Shown: positions 32,281 through 44,223, counted from the stretch's first letter. The stretch: DNA of 64,000 nucleotides from Planococcus citri (GCF_950023065.1 NC_088678.1:77099590-77163589), one strand, 5' to 3'. Notes: generated by a model not told the origin, from the sequence alone. Numbers and translations are program-made.

Positions 32281-33620
32281 TTTTAAATGTTTACAATTCT
32301 TTTGTACAAGTAAGTACTTTTTTTCATCAAGACGTTTTTCGCTAATATCCAAGTACGTAATTTCCTAGTAATTTTTTAAAAACTACACAATGATATTGAT
32401 TTTTATTTTAGCTTTGTATTCTCAATTTTTTTTCAATTCGAGGGCAAGGTTCTCTTTTCTTTTTTGTTCGATGAATTTACAGCAACAAAAAAACCCAGTA
32501 ACCAATTTGAAATTGTAATTTTTAAATTTTCTTTCCTTTAACCGAAATTTTCTTATTAGGGACGTTGTTTTCTTGTTTCTCATTATTTAGGCATTTTTCA
32601 CTAATATTTACGTAATTTCTTATTTCCTCCTGCAAACATAGATATTTTTTCTTTTTTTTTTCAATTAATTATGCAGAATAATTTGCAGTTGAAAAAAAGT
32701 TCTGGCTAGCAATTTGACACTTGTGTAATATTTTTTTCTGTGACCAGAACCTATTTTCAGTACCTAGGTGGCTAGCCGAGGAACCAAAATTAGTGACTTA
32801 GAAATATGTTTTGTTTTTCCTCCTGCAAACATGAAGTAGGTAATCTTTTTTTGTTTCCTTGTTTTTTTTTCAACTTTTTACATTTTTTTTTCTTTCACCA
32901 AAAACTTTTATTACATTTTGTTTTGCTTTTAATTTAGGCATTAAAGATTTTTTTTTTGTTTTTTTGTTTTTTTTTTTCAATTTATGCAGAAGAATTTGCA
33001 GTCAAAAAAAATTTCAAGGTACCAATTTTACATTTGTAATTTTTGCATTTTCCTTTTTTTCACCAAAAACTTTTGTTAGATTATATTTTGTTTTCAATTT
33101 AAGCATTTTTCAGCATCATTTGAGTAATCTCCTATTTCCTCTTGCAAACATGAAGTACACAATCCTTTTTTGCTCTTTTGTTTTTTTTTCAATTTTTTAC
33201 ATTTTTTTTCATTTTATCAAAAACTTTTCATTACATTTTGTAGGTCCCTATTGTATTCAATTTAGGCATTCAAGATCTTTTTTTTTCAATTTATGCAGAA
33301 GAATTTACATTTTTGTAACATTCACATTTTCTTTTCTTTGACCAAAAACTTCATTACAATTTTTTAAGACATTTTTCACTAAAATTTACATAATTTCCCA
33401 TTCTCTTTTTACAAACGTAATGAGATCTTCTCTTTCGTTTTTTTTTTTTTACCTTCATATTTATACATACGTTTTTCTTTTCTGAAAACATGCCAGATGC
33501 ATTAGAAGAATTTTTCAATTCCAGCCATGAAAAAAAAATTCTTTCACATTTGTAATTATTACCTACATTTTCTTTTGTCTTTTTTTTGGACCAAAAACTT
33601 ACAGCGATGATTTTTTTTTT
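32281..33620. repeat. T-rich degenerate periodic repeat
   Basis: Phrases recur on the plus strand: TTCCTC(C/T)TGCAAACAT (32621, 32816, 33136, degraded near 33398), CACCAAAAACTTTT variants (32897, 33060, 33217, 33340, 33590), and ATTTATGCAGAAGAATTT (32980, 33289). Long poly-T tracts lie between. The open frames on either strand here are by-products. It looks like an ancient tandem array, perhaps intronic. Confidence 0.5.
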
Positions 33621-33649
33621 CTCACCAGACTGAATTCGAACCCCGCACG

Positions 33650-33790
33650 ATGACCATTGATAACAAGCAATACATCTGTAATTCAATAGGTACAAAATCT
33701 TGTCTGAAATGGAATTGCAGTTGCTGGAGAGACTCGTTTCAAAGTTTCACGAATGAAAAATCGATCCACTCATTTGTTCCAAAAAATTGA
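33650..33790 (+). CDS. Small Cys/Trp-rich open frame (possible zinc-finger exon)
   Basis: After an acceptor-like TTTTTTCTCACCAG, ATG 33650 opens 46 codons: MTIDNKQYICNSIGTKSC then LKWNCSCWRDSFQSF, TGA 33788-33790. The spacing 'Y-x-C .. KW-x-C-x-C' vaguely recalls FLYWCH fingers, but the His ligands are not in canonical position. It overlaps a second 61-codon frame (33753-33938). Tentative. Confidence 0.25.
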   Translation: MTIDNKQYICNSIGTKSCLKWNCSCWRDSFQSFTNEKSIHSFVPKN

Positions 33791-34051
33791 AAAAAAAGCT
33801 CATAACGAGCATTTGGCTTCTTTGAGTAATGATCTTATCAAAATACCTAATACCAGTACCAATATACACACTGATCAAAATAATAATATGTACAGTGAAA
33901 ACATTTACCCCTATCTTTGGTACAATGAAGAAACATGAGATGGTAGTACACTCGTGCACTTGAACAGTTGGCCATCAAGTAGCACAATATATACCTTTCT
34001 ACCAGATTACCATAATTCCATGTAAAATTATGCACATTTAAGTAGTAATAC

Positions 34052-34261
34052 ATGAAAAAGCAACCATGTACTTCAACCACCTGTGTAATAGTCACAGATT
34101 TGTTTAATGAAAAACAGACCAAACCAATCAATTCAAATGGTACTGACGATCTACATCAAATGCCATTTCAAATACTCGAACTAGAACTGAACAAGCGAAT
34201 ACGATTATCATTATGGAAATTGGAAACCATTAAACGCAGTCTTCTCGGTCACTGCATCAAC
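34052..34261 (+). CDS. Putative exon, unrecognised
   Basis: The frame NSNGTDDLHQMPFQILELEL followed by KRIRLSLWKLETIKRSLLGH ends at AAC/GTACGT. Amphipathic, helical composition and a donor site support coding; no family recognised. It may pair with the frames at 33650-33938. Confidence 0.35.
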
Positions 34262-34499
34262 GTACGTATTATTGTAGGTAGACGTGAGAAAGTCTACTTG
34301 AAAGTTGAAACTGTAGGTACAAAAAAATGCTTCACAATGGTACCAATGGTTGTTTTAAAATTTATAGTTTTGATGATATTTATTCGCTTGTTATCAACAT
34401 AGACGTAGAGCGAACGGGTTCGAATTCTGTAAGCATTTGAAAGATGCAATTTAGGTACTTGCGAATTTCTCCACTAAGCAAATGAGAGAAGCATGTGGC

Positions 34500-35040
34500 T
34501 GAGAACTTATTTTTCAATCAGTTTTAAAATCGAAAATCACTCGTTAAGAATCATTTTTTTTTTTTTTCAGTTGAACAGGAAAAAATTGAATAATCTGAAC
34601 CAATTTTTTTTTTTTAATAATTATTTTCAAAATCGAGAATTACTAAGTAGTGAAAAATTAATGCCTTCTTTTTTGTTTTTTTTTTTTTTGGTCAAACAAG
34701 AAAAAATTAAAAGAATGTGTACTCGTCAAATTTTAAAAAATAGGTAATTTATTTTCAATATTTTTTGGCCAAACAAGAGAAAATGAAGGAATATGCACTC
34801 ATCAAATTGGAGAAAAAAATGTATTCATTTTCATTTTTTTTTTTTTTGGTGAAACAAGAGGAAATTGAGGAATAAGTACTCATCAAAGTGAAAGAAAATT
34901 GCGTTCATTTTCAATTTTTTTTTGTTTAAACAAGAAAAAGTTGAAAAATAGGTACATTACATAATAGTAGGTACATATGTACTCATCAAATCGAAAAAAA
35001 ATTATTCATTTTCAAAATTGAAAATTACAACTCGGTATCT
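34500..35040. repeat. Imperfect ~100-bp tandem repeat
   Basis: Repeated modules: T-run, (G/T)T(C/G)AAACAAGA(A/G)(A/G)AA(A/G)TTGA, then GTACTC(A/G)TCAAA and TTCATTTTCAA, at about 34690, 34770, 34850, 34925 and 35000. A related module occurs at 37570-37780. Non-coding. Confidence 0.5.
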
Positions 35041-35614
35041 AATGGAATTTTATTTGAAACAAAATTCAATACTTCTTCACTACTTTATTCAACCTAATTT
35101 TCAGAATGCTCTCCACCCCCTTCCCCAATACAAAAATTAACAAAATCAAATTTTTCTCAAGAAAATTTGAAACAAAGCTGATTGTAAGACAATTTGTATA
35201 CAAAACATTTATCAATTTCATCGAATTTTTACATTTTTTCACTGCCTTTTTGACTAAATTCACTACTTTACACCACTTTCACTACTAGTTGGTTACCCTG
35301 ATAAAGGGTTTTCAAAATTAAGAGTTCCATTTTTTTTTTAAAAATAAAGGACCTGGTGCAAAATTTCACTGAAACCAACAGAAACTACAGAAATCATCGG
35401 GATACTTTTCGAATTTATGCCAAATTTACCCAAAAAAGTACTTGAAAACTGGTTTCAAACATAACAAATACTTCCAAGCAAGGGTCAAAGACAGCTGAAC
35501 CATTCCAATGCTTGTTTCAAAATTATGCAAATCCGCTAGTTTTAGAACTTTTGAAAAAAATGACAGCAATCACACACGACATCTAGGTGCAGGACAGTAA
35601 ACACAGTAAATACG

Positions 35615-35803
35615 TTAGAAGACACGAAGATGAGATTCAAAACCTTCACAGATATTCTCAGAGCTCGAATCTAGCATAATGTTTCTCAAATCGTAAAACT
35701 GCGAGTACAGTCCAAAGCCAAAGCGATGTGCTCGGGCGCAAGACGGGTACATTTGAAGGGCTTCCAGCGTCCAAAAAAAAATATTGGTAGGGTAACATAC
35801 CAC
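35615..35803 (-). CDS. Possible terminal exon on the minus strand
   Basis: The frame TLEALQMYPSCARAHRFGFG then LYSQFYDLRNIMLDSSSENI ends in a stop at about 35615. Amino-acid composition is unusually protein-like for this AT-rich region. No acceptor is certain and no family is recognised. Confidence 0.3.
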   Translation of the reverse strand: MVCYPTNIFFWTLEALQMYPSCARAHRFGFGLYSQFYDLRNIMLDSSSENICEGFESHLRVF

Positions 35804-37847
35804 TTTCCGTCATTGTTTTCCAAAACAATCAAGTACAACCTGTTTGCAAGCGACTAACATTGGGCTGCATTCTGACGACGAGAGGTGATACTTTCGATCA
35901 TTTTTTCCTTACAGCTACGAACGTAGGTACACTAAGATTATTTGGGGGAAAAAATTAACACCATTTCACCAGCATCCAAACACTTTAGAAGCTTTCACGA
36001 ATGGAGAACTGGAGAATTAGTGTGGCTACCCTAGCTATGATCACCCATCAGTGATGCAGCTCCGCCAAACTCACATCAACTAGTCACGCACCTATACGAG
36101 ATTCGCATCAATCACTGATCATGCCAAAAAATAAATCGGGATCAATTAGTCCGCAGTCATGTTCTTCGATGTTGATTACAGAAACAGATAGAAAGCAACG
36201 AAGCTTCGACGAGCTCCGAGAGTCCGACGGTACTGGGGTCGAGGGGAGAAAAAAAAAAGAAAAAAAATTCGACCACAATCCGACCTACACCAAACTCTAG
36301 AACCATATTTCGCAAATTCACGCAAAGTGCTCGACATTTTAAGGATTGAAAAGGGGATACCCTGTGCAATATTGTGATATGATCAGAACGCGATATTTTT
36401 TTAATGTGAATATTTTCCAACTCGATAATTTAAATGATTAATGCACCAATACATTATCCCCTTTTCAAACAACAGCAACGCTGGTCCCAGGGAACGATCC
36501 TTTGCGAATATCTCTGTCTATAAGTTGACGTTACCGGGGCAGTAGTTTGTGTCATAGAATAAGGTTGAGGAGTTGTTTATTTGTTTGGTTTTTTTTTCTT
36601 CAATGCTTAATATTAATCGAACATAATTTCGTGATCCATAAATCGTACTTGACAAATTTTCATTCTGAAAAGTCCAGCAATTTCAAAAATGGCGACCCAT
36701 TCCCATATTTTGCCACAAAAAAAGTTGAAGCTGCTCAAATTTAACTACCTACTCAAGATTTTTCGGAAGCAAAAAAAAAAAAAATATGATTTTTCACTAA
36801 GTATTAAAAAAATTAAATTTTTTTTGGATGAAGATAGAGAAGTGTGGCGTTCAAATTTTTAGAACATTTTAGATTTTTTCAAGTCTAATGTGGTCTTTAT
36901 ACAGGTAACTCAATTTGTACTTGAATATATTCGGAAGTCGATACAGAAAAGTTCATGGAAAAATGTGTAGGGCAAAAAGAAATTAATCGTCAAAAAAATC
37001 AAAATCAAAACATTGACAGCGTTTATCGTCAATAACACCGAAACCTTATTCCATGACACCGTAAGACACTCGCCGAGTATTCGTTTTCGCAATGTTCAAA
37101 TCAACAGCGAAGGGATAACATGATCCAGACATGAACTAATATTTTTGTTGTAATGTAAAAAAAATTGAATCACGGAGAAGGGTCAGAATACTCGGGTAAC
37201 AAAAAAACAACGAAAACAAATCGAAGAATTGAATTTTAAAAAAGAAATTTCTTTGAAAAAAAATCAGAAATGCTAACGCTATGTGGGTACAAAAAGAGTG
37301 TTGATTTTTCAATTGTACCGCAACTGTTACCAGTAAGTATCAAAACGCTAAAAAGCTGTAGTGTGTTGAAGAATTGGATAGGGGCATCAATGTAAGTATT
37401 TCCATGCATAACTTCGGCATACCTTTCAATCATTATGAAAATTTTAAGCCCACATAAATCCACAATGAGAAGCTTCTGATTTGATGAAAGGAGAACTCGT
37501 GAAAATCATCTCCAAAAAACACTACTTCTCGAAAATGATTTTTCATCATTCGAGTGAAAAAATTGATGTCTCATTTTTTTCCAGTCAAAACAGGGGGAAA
37601 TTGAAAATAATACGTCCTAAGCATGAATTTGAAAAAAAATAATACTTAATTGTTTTATTCATTTCTCAAGTCGAAATCAGTACTTTCTTATCAATATTCA
37701 AAATTTAAAATCACAAGTAGAAGAAAATTGATGTCTTCTTTTTTTTCTTCAGTCAAATAGGAGGAAATTGAAAATAGGTAGGTACCTACGTGCAAAATAC
37801 GTAGGTATTAATAAAAAAAATTATTACCTATTATAGTACTGTGTTAG
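35804..37847. other. Non-coding AT-rich stretch
   Basis: Nothing recognised except a further copy of the 34.5 kb module at 37570-37780 and TAGGTAGGTACCTACG just before the LINE (about 37777). Confidence 0.35.
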
Positions 37848-38984
37848 ATGTCGAGCTATACACATCGATTTTCTACGATGCCTAGTAATGACGAAATCCA
37901 CAAAAATGCAGAAAAGAAGAAAGCCGAAATGTTGGTGGAGTTGAAAGAGGTCCTCGGCAGAAGTTTTACCAAACCGAAAAAAACAATAAAACCTGCAGTG
38001 ACCTCAATGCAGAAGCCACTTACTGTGAAAAACAAGTTCCAACCCATCAGCGTTAAAGATGATGACCAACCATCTACGAGTACCAGTTGTGAAACTGGTC
38101 AAATCAATCAAAATATTCCACCTATCTTCCTTGCTGATTTCTCAAACTACATCGAAGAATTAAAGATCATTAAACAAGCTGTTGGAAACGAATTCAAAGT
38201 TAAATTGCTAAATAAGAAAATACGAATAAGCTTAACTAATGTCGATGACTTTCGTAATTTAACCAAAATTTACGACCAAAGCAACAAAAAATACTTTACA
38301 TTTCGAAATTCTGAAGAAAAAAAGTTGTTCATCATAGTCAAAGGATTGCCAACAACCATTGATGAATGTACCATCAAATCTGAGCTGGAACTTCTGAATA
38401 TACCAGCAATAACAGTGACAAGACTGTATAAGAGTGGTAATTCTATTCCTGTTTGTGAAGTACAGGTTCCCAACTCTGCTGATGGACGCAAAATCTATAA
38501 TCTTACCACACTTCTTCATGTTATTGTCACCGTGGAGAAAAAACATTCCGTTCCTCAATGCTATCGTTGCCAAAAATTTGGTCATACTCTCAACTACTGC
38601 AATCAGTTACCTCGTTGCATAAAATGTGCTGAAGAACATGTGTCGTCGGATTGCAAATCTAAAAGAACTAACTCACCAAAATGTATAAACTGTGGCGGAG
38701 ATCATCCAGCCAACTATAAAGGATGTACCGCTTACAAATCTCTTCTCAAAGAAAAATTTGCTCTGCGTACTAAGCTGATCCAAGAAAATACTATCCGAGA
38801 TCAACGTAGCTACAGTTCTGTTGTTAAAGCATCCAACCAACATGTTTCATTCTCAAACGTTCAAGCTACATCTCCATCAGACAATGTGATAACTTCTGTA
38901 AACCAGCTAATACTTCAGCTCATTCCTCTTGTACAACAACTATTGAAATTACTACAACGATTCAACAATGATGAACAACAGTAA
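37848..38984 (+). CDS. ORF1: Jockey-like LINE ORF1 (Gag-like), apparently intact
   Basis: 378 codons open from TTAG ATG TCG to TAA 38982-38984. The N-terminal third is basic and disordered. A central domain (KIRISLTNVDDFRNLTKIYD .. FIIVKGLPTTIDECTIKSEL) resembles the RRM-like/zinc-knuckle-associated domain of insect non-LTR ORF1s. Three knuckles follow: CYRCQKFGHTLNYC, CIKCAEEHVSSDC and CINCGGDHPANYKGC. Such proteins package LINE RNA into RNPs. The tail is Gln/Leu-rich. Its last 17 nt overlap the ORF2 start, the usual arrangement. Confidence 0.8.
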   Translation: MSSYTHRFSTMPSNDEIHKNAEKKKAEMLVELKEVLGRSFTKPKKTIKPAVTSMQKPLTVKNKFQPISVKDDDQPSTSTSCETGQINQNIPPIFLADFSNYIEELKIIKQAVGNEFKVKLLNKKIRISLTNVDDFRNLTKIYDQSNKKYFTFRNSEEKKLFIIVKGLPTTIDECTIKSELELLNIPAITVTRLYKSGNSIPVCEVQVPNSADGRKIYNLTTLLHVIVTVEKKHSVPQCYRCQKFGHTLNYCNQLPRCIKCAEEHVSSDCKSKRTNSPKCINCGGDHPANYKGCTAYKSLLKEKFALRTKLIQENTIRDQRSYSSVVKASNQHVSFSNVQATSPSDNVITSVNQLILQLIPLVQQLLKLLQRFNNDEQQ

Positions 38985-39208
38985 TGCAAATTCGAAATGG
39001 TTACTTAGAATCCTCAATTGGAATTCCAATGGCATCAAAAATCACTTATTAGAGCTTCGTTTTTTTTCTACAAAAACATCAAATTGATATTGCATGCATC
39101 ACTGAGACTCATCTTGCTTCCCAGGATAAAATCAAGATGCCTGGCTACTGTGTGTACCGTAAAGACACAGTTAACAGTAAAGCTTCAGGAGGAGTTGCTA
39201 TTTGGTAG
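38968..39208 (+). pseudogene. ORF2: LINE ORF2, only the start of the endonuclease remains
   Basis: ATG 38968 opens LRILNWNSNGIKNHLLELR, the first motif of apurinic-like endonucleases (NWN-NG). An extra T in the run near 39060-39067 shifts the frame, after which QIDIACITETHLAS and GGVAIW follow (second endonuclease motif, ET-x-L). A stop comes at 39206-39208. The rest of the endonuclease and all of the reverse transcriptase are missing. This LINE copy is dead although ORF1 is open. Confidence 0.75.
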
Positions 39209-40738
39209 AAAAAAATTGACCCTTTTTGCCAGTCAAAGCAGCAGGAAATTAAGAAATACGAACAAAATTCTTTGTAAAAATCAAAAATCAATTTGTAGAA
39301 AAATATGCAAAACAATGTTGAAAGTTTTAAAAAATTACATTTGCGAATCCCCCAAAAAAATACGATGGAAGAGCATTGAAAAACTTCTAGATGATGAAAT
39401 TTCATTACAAATTTGCATTAACTTGGCTTCAGGACCTGATCTTATCTGAGGGAAAAAAGAATTCGCGTTGTTCCTGATCATAATCGAGTAGTAGATGTAA
39501 AGTAATATAGATAGATAGATGGGATCTCATCATGAGAGTAGAACAAAGGTTTGGCAACGATGGAAGGCTCCATTTTTTAGCCTTTAGGTGTAATCCTCCA
39601 ACACCCAACCCGTAAGCTGAGGGAGACCGGCGGAAACCGCGAGAGGCTCGTGATTGTAACAGTGATTGGCCAGTGAGATCGACGATATCCTGGGGGTGGA
39701 GGACTTGGACATTCAAGATCGTGTCACCACTCAATTTGCATAAAGCATAGATGTAATCAGCTTACAATTTCCGGACGGGTTCGGATGAATCATACGTTAC
39801 GATAAGTGAGGCTGAGATGAGCAACGAATCCGTATTAGATTGAGACGTAGGATAAGTGTAGCCAATTTATGTAAGTAGTTGTTACAATATTTGATTATAT
39901 CTTTCAGTAATGTGGATTGTAACCAGCTTATAAACCTCTTGACTGTTGTACGAATCGAATTTTGGAATTACTTTTTTCATTTCTTCAGGTCTTTCTTGGG
40001 AATTCAGTCAAAACCGAATACAATTCAACATAATGAATGACACAAACAATAGATAGGTATCATTGTTCATTAATATAAGTAAGTAAATAATATTTTTCAT
40101 TTCATTTTTAAATATTAATTTTTCCATTTTTTACTTCAATAATTTATTTTATAATTTAAATAATTCAAAATGTATTTCATTTAAATTAATTTTTTTATAA
40201 CATTATTATTAGGTACCTATGAAATGACATGTAATGATCGAAATGTCAACATGGTGAAATTGGTGCACTACTTTTTTCGATGCGAGTATTTCAGATATTC
40301 CCTAGGTTTTTCATTAGCATTTTGATGTAATTTATTCCGTTTCACCTTTTTGTGAACTTTTAAACTTTGTGGCGGTGATAAGAAATTAGACTATGTATAT
40401 ATACCTATGTATGTAGATATCACTGTCGGCGAATTTTTAGTGGCGTTCAAACGTAAGATCTATTTAGTCGCGAATCTTTTTCGCCTTTGGTACTGGTTCT
40501 ACTCAAGTACTAAGTAGTATACCTTATTCTGGTCTTCAGTATAGGTGATGACGATGAGTGCGAAAAGATCATCAACGCGTTTCGGTTATTTTTAATTCGT
40601 CAGAGGCAATCAAACTCATAGAAGTGAGTTATTTTTCTTCCTACTTAGTTTAGTTACAAAGTATAAGTAAATTATATAAGTAATAAATATCAAGAAAAAA
40701 AGCTAATTTTATTACATTTTGATATTCAAGATTTACAG
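39209..40738. other. Remainder of LINE copy or unrelated non-coding DNA
   Basis: 39209-39450 is low-complexity. 39480-39840 is less AT-rich (GAGACCGGCGGAAACCGCGA near 39623) with a GATAGATAGATGGG motif and could be LINE 3' UTR. No reverse-transcriptase motif was found. 39850-40738 is AT-rich with no signal. Confidence 0.3.
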
Positions 40739-40828
40739 AATAGCTATCAATCAACCAAAAGAAAATTGCAAGTTTCTCTAGAAGAGAATAACAAATCTCG
40801 CAAAGAAAACGATGCGTTGTATGTTGTA
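40739..40828 (+). CDS. Coiled-coil exon
   Basis: After TTTACAG: NSYQSTKRKLQVSLEENN then KSRKENDALY, up to a GTATGA donor-like site. The charged heptad pattern matches the coiled-coil exons at 18490 and 62512. It is followed at 40964 by a second exon with a stop. Confidence 0.4.
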
Positions 40829-40849
40829 TGACATCATCGCTAAATACAA

Positions 40850-41060
40850 GCACACAGAAAAAACAATTTTTTTTTTCAACGAAGTCACTCATAGTTTTGT
40901 AGGAATAATTTCTACAATCACTGAAAAATCTTAATGGTATCATTTTCCTGATTTTTCATTGAGAACGCCACAGTGCTGCATAGTAATGTTGCAAAATTAT
41001 GTAAAGGGACCAATGATGGTCTAAGTCATGAGCAAATGCAAGAGGAAAATCTAATGAACT
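40850..41060. repeat. Inverted duplication, left copy
   Basis: It matches the reverse complement of 43875-44090 with few differences. It includes most of the exon at 40964 and its upstream intron. Confidence 0.8.
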
Positions 41061-41074
41061 TGATTCCTGAATAA
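40964..41074 (+). CDS. Terminal exon of a coiled-coil gene
   Basis: After TTTCATTGAG: NATVLHSNVAKLCKGTNDGL then SHEQMQEENLMNLIPE and TAA 41072-41074. The frame is clean and ends naturally. The first ~95 bp also exist in inverted orientation at 43880-43975, where a Glu codon reads Val. No domain recognised. Confidence 0.45.
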   Translation, partial: NATVLHSNVAKLCKGTNDGLSHEQMQEENLMNLIPE

Positions 41075-41486
41075 AATACTCCATTTTATTTTGGAATTAC
41101 TTTCCTCATTTACTTCGTGTGCATTGGTCAATAATTATTCTCAGCCTCAGATGGTTAAATTTTTCTGTAAGTAAATACGTAGGTAATTATTTGAATAGGT
41201 CACATCGGAACAGAAAAATAGCCATTTCTGAGCTGATCTGATTAGATTTTATCGGACTCATTCAGTCATGTTGGATAAAATGGGTGTATTATATCCGATT
41301 AGATCAGATCTGGGCATTTTCTATAATTATCTAATTTGATGTGACCAAATCCAATTAGTTGAGATTAACCTGATCAAGATGACACGTACAGCCCTTCAAG
41401 ATACGATTTTTTTTAGTGCTTACTGCCTACCTTATTGACAAGGCAGTTGAAATATATACACAAGATTGTTTTTATTCATTCTACTG

Positions 41487-42760
41487 CAGGCATCTCAATA
41501 TCAGCACAATTATTTTATTTGCCACGTAACTACTAATATATAAAATTGAAGCAAAAAAAAAAAATGAAATTACTTTTATTTGGAATAGGGTATCTAACGG
41601 AATTTTTCAAGCGAGAATCGGTACTTTTTCACTATCTTTTCACTATCATTGAAAAAAAATTTCTACACAATTTTACCCCCCCCTCCTCATCTTTTCTGCA
41701 ACTTTTTTTGTGTAATTCAGAGAACGTCACGTTTGAAGACTGGCGTGACATATTATTTGTTAATTTCAGAGCAATCACAAACACTGAAAGGGCAAAAGTT
41801 CTCCAAAACTTACACTAATTCAAAAAATAAATACCTCAACACTTCTATTATTTTTGATTCAGACGTTGATTCTTTGGCCTTGACACGCTTAGAATTCGAA
41901 CAGTAACTAATTTTTTGTAGATTTCAGTTTCAAACAAGAAAAGAAAATTGGTCCCAACAAAGCAAATGAGAAAGTTTTCAAAAATTCAATAATCGAAAAA
42001 TTAAATAGCATTATTTTTTAGGCAAGAAGTCGATTTTGAGAGTCCCTGACATTTACTAAATTCAAACAGTAATTTTTAAATGAAGCGTCGACGAAATGAA
42101 GTGAGAAAAAAAAACAATGGCCTGAGCGAAGCGATAGTAGGTAAAAGCTTTTGAATGTTTATAATTCAAAAAACTATCTAAGATCACTTTTGATGTAAAA
42201 AATTCATTTTTCTCAGCTGTGACATTTTTTCAAATTGGAACAATAATTTTTCAGAAATTTAAATTCTAGAACAGAAAATAAAATTGGCCGGAGCGAAGCC
42301 AGGCAAAAGCTTTGAAAAACGTGGGATGGGATTCGAGATGTATAACAACGTTATTTTTATGAGAAAGACCACTTTTTTGACCATATTTGATAACTCTGAA
42401 AGTTGAGTCTAAAATCTCACCTTCGAGTACTTAAAATGACCTAAAAAATAAAGGGTTCAGACGTAGCCTATTCAACGTTGAAAATATATTTTTCAAATTT
42501 TCACTATCAATTCCGATAAGATTATGAAAAATAGAAAAAAATTGATGCAATAAAAGAAAATCACCATTTTACTGCATTTTTTTCTTCAACTTTTACGTAA
42601 TTTTTTCTCTTTTTTATAGGTTTAATTATAATTTTTTCAACACGAGGGAAACTCACAAAAATAAGGACCTAAAAAGGACTTTATAAGAAAAAAGGACTTT
42701 TAAGGACCATGATGAAAAAAAGGACAAGTTCCTTATAAAAAGGATTAATTGAGATGCCTG
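41487..42760. mobile_element. hAT-like element, 1.27 kb
   Basis: The terminal repeats are CAGGCATCTCAAT and ATTGAGATGCCTG (13 bp, perfect). The right subterminal region is filled with AAGGAC words (42660-42745), as in other hAT MITEs here. Inside, GGCC(T/G)GAGCGAAGC(G/C) recurs (42119, 42284). No transposase. No 8-bp target duplication is evident (TTCTACTG against TTAGTGTT), so the boundary evidence is the inverted repeat only. Confidence 0.6.
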
Positions 42761-43874
42761 TTAGTGTTATTGTTTTGTTTTATGTTCAAATATTTTTTGT
42801 ATTGTGTTACCTATGCACATTGTACAATATCTTTGTATGCTATGTACGTAAGTAAGTATTTTTTCTTCTTTTTTCAACAAATCGAAAAAATGGAGTAATT
42901 TTTCACCAAAAACCAGGGAACATTCCAAAATCAATTTTTTTTGCTTCCTTTTTTGTTTACTTTTGTAAATCTATATGAATTTTCGCAATCAAAATTTCAA
43001 AATTGGGTAAAGTATTCAACAAATTCAAATGTTACGTTCTATGTCATTATTAATTACTCGAAATATTGTAATTTTTTGATTACGTAACATGAATCAAGTA
43101 TAATACTACGTTGGATATACATTGAATTTTTGACTTCTTACGTAATTCTGTCAAATTATCTTCAAGGTCAGATTTCTTTCGATAAACTTGATAAAAAATT
43201 AGTTAATAAATATGTAAATGTTTTTAAATCCAAACTTATTCTTTCCATTATTAAAATCAAATTAAACCACTCCAAAAAATTTTATCATGTCATTTCGGAA
43301 AAACTAAAAAAAAAAAAAAACATTCTCGATACATTATTATGCAAAAAAAAAAAAAAAAGGCGCCAAAATAATTATCTTACTCTTTCCAATAGTGAAACCA
43401 AAAGAAAAAGGATAAATTAGAGTAAGTCTTCCTCGTTGTAAATTATTTGTATATCGAAATCTTTGTGGTACCTATTCTGACTGAAGATGAAAAAATCTTT
43501 TTATGGAAAAATCCTGCTTTAAAATTTACAGTATGCAAAAATTGGGGTTTCGACCCTCCCGAGTCCATTACTTATGTATTATTCAAGTCTGAAGATTCAC
43601 CTTAGGCGCTCTCAAAGGTGAGAATTTTTTTGGGGTACTAAACATATGTACCCTGTAAGTTATATATCGAAATCCGAGGTTCAAGGGCATTTCGCCTATC
43701 TCGGGGAGGAGGTAATCTTGAATCAAACTCGAAGTATTCTTCCCAAAAATGTTCGATTTGAGAATTTTCCCCCACCCTTTTGAGTACATATTATCTTCAT
43801 CACCGGTCGAATTCCAAATCTGTCCACTATTGAATCGAATTCTTTACAGGGGTAAGATTACGTCAGCAAACTTA
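42761..43874. other. AT-rich stretch with A/T homopolymers
   Basis: Open frames here (for example 43130-43420) are Lys/Asn/Ile-rich and driven by A-runs. Not considered genes. Confidence 0.35.
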
Positions 43875-44090
43875 TTTTCCTCTTGCATTTGCACATGACT
43901 TAGACCATCATTGGTCCCTTTACATAATTTTGCAACATTACTATGCAGCACTGTGGCGTTCTCACTGAAAAATCAGGAAAATGATTACATTAAGATTTTT
44001 CAGTGATTGTAGAAATTATTCCTACAAAACTATGAGTGACTTCGTTGAAAAAAAATTTGTTTTTTCTGTGTGCTATTCTTTCAAATTGGA
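43875..44090. repeat. Inverted duplication, right copy
   Basis: Reverse complement of 40850-41060. It carries a partial, reversed copy of the exon at 40964. Confidence 0.8.
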
Positions 44091-44191
44091 TCAAATACAC
44101 ACATAGTGAACTCGACAGCTCAATAATGTAATATTACATCAGTTCGGTGAAAATGAGTTCAACAAAAAACAAAAAATGAATGAGAAAACTC

Positions 44192-44220
<29 letters not shown>
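44192..44220. repeat. Poly-A tract
   Basis: 29 consecutive A. It could be a retrocopy tail or a simple homopolymer; no retrocopy was recognised upstream. Confidence 0.8.

Positions 44221-44223
<3 letters not shown>

Noticed and set aside
32859..33341. 160-codon Phe-rich frame
   Set aside because: It is produced by poly-T tracts; no coding signature.
41487..42760. 8-bp target duplication for the CAGGCATCTC element
   Set aside because: The flanking octamers differ (TTCTACTG and TTAGTGTT), so no duplication is claimed.
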